Below the pieces are notes generated by a model. It was not told the origin of the DNA. It made no database searches and saw only the letters and a program-made list of their open reading frames with translations. The position numbers and the translations under genes are program-made. 64,000 nucleotides of DNA from Hippopus hippopus (lineage: Eukaryota; Mollusca; Bivalvia; Cardiida; Cardiidae): contig OX328107.1 in assembly GCA_946811185.2 (NCBI GenBank), positions 44,568,360 to 44,632,359 of the forward strand, read 5' to 3'. Below are positions 59,201 to 64,000 of this stretch, piece by piece; position 1 is the stretch's first letter, and each line of letters begins with the position of its first letter.

Positions 59201-62200
59201 TTCATCTAAATCAGAATCTCCATCTCCAAACGGGTTACTTGCAGGTGTTGAGTCTGGTACTGGAGCACTGTAAAATACAGTCATCAGTGTTAAGTAAGCA
59301 AGCTATTTTGAGTTTTATCTTCACATTTCTATCCTTTTTACTTCATCATCTGTTGTAACACAGACCCTGTGTAAGATGGCTTTTGAAAACATTGAAGGAA
59401 AAGGCCAAAATGCTAGAAACCAGTAATTTTGCCTTTTACACCATGTTTTCTATCCTTTTTCAGCAAAATATTGTGCACAACTGCTTTCAAATTTTGATGA
59501 TTCTGAAATTTTACTTTCTACTCGAGAACTAACCTTTTCCCTCAAGCAAAAACACTATGATAACCATGCAATGGAGGTCTTGTTTGGATTTTAACACTTT
59601 CATAAAAGTTAACTGTCACCTCAAAATCCAGAGTTTCAACATCCCTCTAAAAGAAAGCCCTAGAAAACAAATGGAGAAGCAGATGTCAGTCACCAGCATT
59701 TCTATCCTTTTCCATTAATATGTTCAAGCTCCTTCCTAACCTTTCAAAGACAAATCCTGTAATTTGTGCCTTGTTTAATTTTGTCTTCTGCAAATGCTTT
59801 CAATATGGACCAGACTAAAGGCTTTTTCACTTTTTACCAAAGAATACCATATGGCCTTCAACACGCGAAAAGGGGCATTCGGACATTTGCGTAAAGTGTC
59901 CTCTCGGATCAGCCTGCGCAGTCCGCGCAGGCTAATCCGAGACGGCACCTTACGACTACATTAGATTTTGTGTTACAGTAGACTTGCGCAAAACAGAAAA
60001 TTACATAAAAACGGAAAGTGTCTTTTCGGATTAGCCTGCACGGACTGCGCAGGCTGATCCGAGACGACACTTTATGCAAATGTCCAAATGCCCCTTTTCG
60101 CGTGTTGCAGGCCATATGATAATAACTGTGATGAAAAACCTTTTTGAAAACATTGTGGCAAAAGGATAATATGCCAGCATTTCTCCTATACCCAAAACAT
60201 CTTCTACAATTTCAAAGACAAAACCCATCATTTCAGCTACATTTACCTTCAAATGTTTTCTATTTGGACTAGTCTAAAATTTTGTCATTTGGAAAAGAAC
60301 ATTGTCACAGGTAAGAAGTATCAAGTCATTTGCATATTTTCAAAGATTCAAATACCAGTAGTGTGAACTTTGTCTTGAAAGGCTAGGAAACATTGTGGAA
60401 AACAAGAAAATGCTGGTTTCAAGCATTTTCTCCTTTTTCTTCAATGGTTTTAAAACCCTGTGTAAAATATTAAAACATAGATTGTCTAGTAAAGGGTTAG
60501 AAAACAATTCACAACAGATTAAAAGCCTGTTTGGTAAGATTTTTAAAGCACAAACAGATGGTGCTGATCAAAGATCAGTCTGCATATTCTGTGCAGCCTG
60601 ATCTAGATCTACATAAGTTGCAGAAAAAAATAAAGCAGTGGGAGGATTAAGTTAAAACATCACTAGAAACTGTGTTACGCTAAAAAATCAAGTGCAATCA
60701 TAACCCTTACAATGCCTGTGACTTTACTCTTTACCATATGACAAATTTTTAGACTTGTCCAAATTAAAAGCGTTTGCAGATGATGAATTAAAAGCACCTA
60801 AAATGATGATTTCTGCCCTTGATAGGTTAGAAAACATTGTGGAAAAAGGAGAAAATGCTGCTTACCAGCATTTTCTTCTTTTCCCACAATGTTTTCAAAA
60901 GCCTTCTCTTTCAGGATTGTTTTTGAACTCGGAATCATGTGTCAAAGGTTCAATTTTGTAAACAGTTATGTAAACAACAAAGCACAGAAAAAATGAGAAG
61001 TTAAAAGAATAAGTTAAGCAAAAACATCAAAACTTGGTTGACAAGCCAAGCTGGTGTTTTAGGAAGTAAAAACCATCATTGCAAGCTTTGGTTGGTTGAA
61101 TGTTTTACCCTGTTTCAATAACAGCCATAATACACTTATCCATGCATTTCCTGTGCTCTAGTACTGCATTGGAGCTCTAAAGTGTCTTGCCCATGGACAA
61201 TCTAACATAACAGAGACCAGCCCCCCCCATGACCTAGTTTTTGACCAAACATGACCCATTTTTCAGCTTGTCCAAGACTTTATCAAGACAAACATTCTGA
61301 CCAAGTTTCACATGTATCAGACTGAAAATGTAGGCATAAGTTAAAAGCTGACATCGCATGACAATGATGGAAGCCAGACAAAAGCTCACCTTGAGCACTT
61401 TGTGCCTGAGTGAGCTAAAAAAAAAAATCCTGTCCGAGAAAAAATGCTTATTTTCAGCATTTCCTTAATCATAGCAGTCTTCAAAAACTTCCAACTGCCA
61501 GGGAAATGATAGCAAGTCTGTAGGAGGGAAAGGATTTGTCATAAATTTGGTATTTCTACACAGCATATTATTTTATTCCATTACCAAACATTCCTGCATT
61601 TTGAACAACCCAGATGGAAAATAGTTTTGAAAGCATAGTGGGAAAAGGAGAAAATGCTGGTAACCAGCATTTTCTCCATTTCCCACAATGCTTTCGTCTC
61701 TTTACTAGACAAATTCCATCCTTTAAGCTTTATTCAATTTGTGGTTTGCAGATGCTTTTAACTTGGACTACTTCAAAGTTTTGTCAGTTGGTACGAGGTT
61801 ATACACCCATTACAGTAGAACATTCCAATAGGTGGCTAAGAGTGCAGGTACTTTCAGTGCTTTGTTTGATCTTTGATAAAGATGTCATATCATATTTTTT
61901 AAACAAGCTTTACATATACAGATTGATTATTTCTTCTGGAATTTTTATTTCATTCTAAATTCATGCTAAACATATTATATTGAACTTTGAATTTCATGCA
62001 AACAATACATGAAAATTGCCAAAAATTGGCTCTTTCCATGTTTCTCAAACCTCTTAATCCACTTTTTTTCAGTCCAACATGTCAAATCAGAAAATGTTCT
62101 TTCTTTTCTTATGGACGATTAGGACCATCTTTCAGGCTTTATCAATTCATGTTTTAATGGCTTTAATGATCCAGAATACAAGACTTTTGAAAATCTTTAC

Positions 62201-63434
62201 TGTGTTTTCTTTGATGTGAAAAACAAAACCATTACTTGAACCTCATTTAAAGGCCATACAGCTGCCAAAAGTAAACAAAAATAAACAACAGTGGTAAAGG
62301 GCATTTAAATTTAAATCATAGCATTAAAAGTATGGAAATCATTCTGAAGATGACAATCTATTGTTGTACGAATGGCCAAAGTGTTTGTCGCTATAGAAAA
62401 ATGAATTTTCACATCGAGTAAAAAGTAAACAAAAGACAGAGCGACGTAGTAACCTTTAACCTAGTTTTAGATTTCATTTTTCTGCTGACAACTGACACAG
62501 TCATGGACCAACCGTACAATAACAGATTGTCTTCTTCACACATACTTTCATATGGTGTGCTTGAAAATCAAGTAAATTTTAAAACCCACATTGTTTACTT
62601 CTGGCAGCTATGGGGCCTTTTTCTCTGCAATTGCTTTCAAAATGGACAAGTCTGAATTTCTGTCATTGGTAAAAAGTTGAAGAGGCATGTCAATTAAAAT
62701 CTCATGCTGAAACAAGAACACTAAAATGGAAAAAAAAAAATAAATAAAATACATGAATAACTCGCTAACATAATCATCATTTACCCTTGGAGTATTGAGC
62801 AAAATTTTAGGGATTTTGTGGGCAATGTGAACCAGATTTGAATACAAAGAACATGCAGTCTGATCTTGAATCTACACTGTCCAGTAAGGAGATATTTTCC
62901 TCCCAAAATAACTTTAAAAATATTTCCTTGAAATTTTCATTTATCATTTCACGTTAAGTGTTAATGACCCTGAGGAAGGGGGCTTTTGAAATCACCCTTG
63001 GAAAATCAGAAAAAATGCTGGTACCAGCATTTTGCTCTTTTTCCTAAAATGGTTTCCTACCCTTTCGAAGACAAATTTAATAATTTAAGCTATCTCTGAT
63101 TTGTTGTCTGCAAAATCTGCCTTCAATTTGGACAAGTCTAAAATTTTGTCATCTAGTAAAGAGTTAAAGCCTTTTTTCTGAACGGCACCATCCATTCCAT
63201 TCCTTCAATGCTCCAAGTGCTTAGCACAATGCAGATGTCTAGCATTACTTCATGGCATGAAATAATTTTACATGACAATATCGATAATTTGGCATTCCAA
63301 AAATAGCATTCAATAAACTTTACTTGTCTATAGTTTTTATTTCGGCATTCTTATTTGTATTGCTTTTCTCACCCTCTTGTTTGGTTTGTTCTTCTTCACC
63401 GAAAGGATTTAAAGACTCGTCATACGAGTCCTGC
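56182..63434 (-). CDS. NPF-motif and SH3 protein, probably syndapin/PACSIN (last three exons)
   Basis: The exons on the - strand are 63434-63324, 59267-59077 and 56291-56182, joined in phases 2, 2 and 1 without a break. The order is a linker with SLNPFGEEE, a second NPF motif (SNPFGDGDSD), an acidic Ser/Gly-rich stretch, and a C-terminal SH3 domain: KVLYAYKAEEEDEIS (ALYDY-type strand and acidic RT loop), DMGW (ligand-groove Trp) and IPYSYIEDI (P-x-x-Y). Syndapins have an F-BAR domain, an NPF-containing linker binding EHD proteins, and one C-terminal SH3 domain binding dynamin and N-WASP, so order and ends fit. The F-BAR part would lie right of the window. Other SH3 adaptors with NPF motifs cannot be excluded. 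Confidence 0.62.
56465..56815. repeat. two diverged copies of a GTCGCCTTTTACGACATGC repeat
   Basis: Copy 1 at 56480-56604 (CGCCTTTTACGACATGC to CACACGGGGTCCCA). Copy 2 at 56733-56812 (CGCCTTCTACGACATGC to GGGACCCCACGGGG). The text is of a kind widespread in invertebrate genomes; I cannot name the class. Confidence 0.5.
57240..57640. mobile_element. fragments of the AGCTCACTG element family
   Basis: TTTGGCCAGTGGAACTCAAA at 57281 and GACACAGGGCCATGATATAA with TGGCCAAAGGAGTTC at 57593-57640 match the end region of 34673-35186. Confidence 0.45.
57708..59037 (-). mobile_element. TTAA-type MITE split by a Harbinger-like element
   Basis: The MITE runs CTACCACACAATCCTAAG to GCTGGTAA (57788), then TAACCAGCATTTTC (58899) to TTTGGTAAAGAGTTAA. 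Confidence 0.75.
57789..58898. mobile_element. Harbinger-like element, 1110 bp, GC-rich, TAA duplication
   Basis: Ends AGCCCCTGTCACAC and GTGTGACAGGGGTT are inverted repeats with one mismatch, flanked by TAA (57786-57788, 58899-58901). The MITE core GGTAACC is restored when one TAA is removed, which proves the duplication. The body is much GC-richer than its surroundings and full of GCGCT/GGCGTT-type pieces on both arms. No transposase is seen. Confidence 0.8.
59077..59267 (-). CDS. syndapin-like exon with second NPF motif and SH3 start
   Basis: The acceptor is ATTTTACAG and the donor GCAG/GTTTGT; phase 2 in, phase 1 out. It encodes APVPDSTPASNPFGDGDSD, an acidic and Gly/Ser-rich linker, and ILSIPAKVLYAYKAEEEDEI, the first SH3 strand and RT loop. 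Confidence 0.72.
59365..59825 (-). mobile_element. two TTAA-type MITE copies, diverged
   Basis: 59365-59545 (GAAAACATTGAAGGAAAAGG) and 59610-59818 (AATGCTTTCAATATGGACCA). Confidence 0.55.
59832..60300 (-). mobile_element. TTAA-type MITE split by a palindromic element
   Basis: Start TTTTTACCAAAGAATACC, continued at about 60121 by ATAACTGTGATGAAAAACCT to GTCATTTGGAAAAGAA. Confidence 0.6.
59850..60119. mobile_element. 270-bp inverted-repeat element with AGCCTGCGCAG cores
   Basis: Ends TATGGCCTTCAACACGCGAA and TTCGCGTGTTGCAGGCCATA. Each arm (about 105 bp) contains GGATCAGCCTGCGCAGTCCG-type palindromes and AAAGTGTC. The core AGCCTGCGCAGTCC is shared with MITE family 2 although the ends differ. 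Confidence 0.7.
60340..60505 (+). mobile_element. TTAA-type MITE, partial
   Basis: GTCTTGAAAGGCTAGGAAAC to TGTCTAGTAAAGGGTTA. Confidence 0.6.
60560..60616. repeat. 52-nt foldback repeat copy
   Basis: GATCAAAGATCAGTCTGCAT and TGTGCAGCCTGATCTAGATC. Confidence 0.6.
60727..60952 (+). mobile_element. TTAA-type MITE copy
   Basis: ACTCTTTACCATATGACAAA to CATGTGTCAAAGGTTCAA, with core nearly intact. Confidence 0.7.
61090..61430 (-). mobile_element. SINE fragment joined to a tandem-repeat element end
   Basis: 61090-61222 has GAGCTCTAAAGTGTCTTGCC as in the SINE at 14644. After a C run, 61229-61420 is a single 145-bp monomer and the hairpin end (TTGAGCACTTTGTGCCTGAG, TGAGCTAAAA). Confidence 0.55.
61575..61805 (-). 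mobile_element. TTAA-type MITE copy
   Basis: CCATTACCAAACATTCCTGC to GTCAGTTGGTACGAGGTTA, with perfect core. Confidence 0.7.
61806..62249. other. intron sequence with a MITE trace
   Basis: A TTAA-type trace at 62155-62248 (TTTAATGATCCAGAATACAA). The rest is not recognised. Confidence 0.4.
62250..62621. mobile_element. GCTGCCAAAAGTAAACA-type MITE, complete, 372 bp
   Basis: AAAGGCCATACAGCTGCC at the left and GGCAGCTATGGGGCCTTT at the right are inverted ends. Next to them AAAAGTAAACAA and TTGTTTACTT extend the arms, and CTGATTTC...AAATGAA-type inner parts pair further. Confidence 0.7.
62950..63168 (-). mobile_element. TTAA-type MITE copy
   Basis: GTTAAGTGTTAATGACCCTG to TCATCTAGTAAAGAGTTAA; core GCTGGTACCAGC (one base pair of the centre lost). 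Confidence 0.7.
63324..63434 (-). CDS. syndapin-like exon with first NPF motif
   Basis: The acceptor is TTTTTAG and the donor ACAA/GTAAAG, with phase 2 at both ends. It encodes QDSYDESLNPFGEEEQTKQE and then a Lys/Asn/Glu-rich stretch ending KTID. NPF followed by acidic residues is the classic EH-domain ligand. Confidence 0.65.
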
Positions 63435-63569
63435 CTAAAAACAACAACATCAGCAACGGTACAACATGAGTACAAATTTAAAATAAACTTTCTATTTAAA
63501 AATTGAAAAATAATACATGTATCTATGTAATTGTGGGGTTGAGAAGATGGGGCACAAATACACACACTG

Positions 63570-64000
63570 TAATTTAATCTTTGCCACATGACAATATTTT
63601 GGACTTGACCTAATTAAAACTGTTTGCAGGCAGTAATATACATGTTGCTAAAATGATAATTTCTGTCTTTGATAGAAAACATTGTGGGAAGAGGAGAAAA
63701 TGCTGGTTACCAGCATTTTCTACTTTCGCACAATGTTTTCCATGGAACTTCTTCTTCACAGTCAATTGTGTGGTAAAGGATTGAACCATGTATTCCGAGA
63801 GTTCTAGCTGACCTTTAACTCTTTACCATACAACACATTTTTGGACTGGACCAAATTCAAAACATCTGCAGACAACAAATTAAATCTTGGTAATATGATG
63901 ATTTCTGACTTTGATAGGGTAGAAAATATTGTGGGAAAAGCAGAAAATGCTGGTTACCAGCATTTTCTCCTTTTCCCACAATGTTTTCTATAGGCTTCTT
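63570..64000 (+). mobile_element. two TTAA-type MITE copies, the last cut by the window edge
   Basis: 63572-63784 and 63815-64000. The second is nearly identical to the copy at 29256-29487 over about 180 bp, including GACAACAAATTAAATCTTG and TTTTCTATAGGCTTCTT. Confidence 0.75.

Noticed and set aside
1..64000. CRISPR arrays, bacterial operons, ribosome binding sites, rRNA
   Set aside because: The repeats have no CRISPR geometry and all supported genes have spliceosomal introns; nothing prokaryotic is seen.

Overview
The window looks like animal (eukaryotic) nuclear DNA. It has GT-AG introns of several kilobases, tRNA-derived SINEs, a truncated LINE, mariner remnants and very many short inverted-repeat elements. 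There is no operon structure. The repeat repertoire fits a bivalve mollusc: a 145-bp tandem element ending in a TGAGCAC...GTGCTCA hairpin next to AGCTAAAA, and MITEs with an AGCCTGC-GCAGTC core palindrome. A dreissenid or related heterodont is my best guess. That assignment rests on memory of such repeats and was not checked.

Three protein-coding genes can be assembled exon by exon, with matching reading phases. (1) On the + strand, three exons at 1764-1845, 4616-4744 and 5838-5959 encode the C-terminal part of a coiled-coil, proline-rich protein; its 5' end lies left of the window. The third exon ends in phase 0. It is followed over the next 32 kb by a series of possible 3'-terminal exons, each behind its own acceptor, in phase 0 and with its own stop: 10927, 15205, 20551, 24950, 26303, probably 37702 and perhaps 33980. 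The first five each encode a short polar stretch, one transmembrane helix and a few residues. This looks like a cassette of mutually exclusive tail anchors and is the most interesting feature here. (2) On the - strand, all six coding exons of TXNDC9 (204 residues, complete) lie at 37944-46991, convergent with gene 1 and only 47 bp from its last stop codon. (3) On the - strand, the last three coding exons of an NPF-motif and SH3-domain protein, probably syndapin/PACSIN, lie at 56182-63434; the rest is right of the window.

Most of the remaining sequence is repeats. One roughly 225-bp MITE family has more than 60 full or partial copies. Its ends read TTAA-CCCTTTACCA, which suggests a piggyBac-type, TTAA-targeting element, and its centre is a conserved palindrome. 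Into these copies other elements have inserted: a Harbinger-like element (TAA duplication), a 619-bp element with an 8-bp duplication, a foldback element with repeated GGACGTTTTGGCCA, a 5'-truncated LINE, and others. Further layers are a second MITE family, a 52-nt foldback family, Helitron-like tandem-repeat elements, two minisatellites that both have a 39-bp unit, a CCAAT-rich tandem repeat, two degenerate mariner/Tc1-type transposons and about ten SINE copies.

Repeat boundaries are read by eye and are good to roughly 5-20 bp unless a target duplication is quoted.
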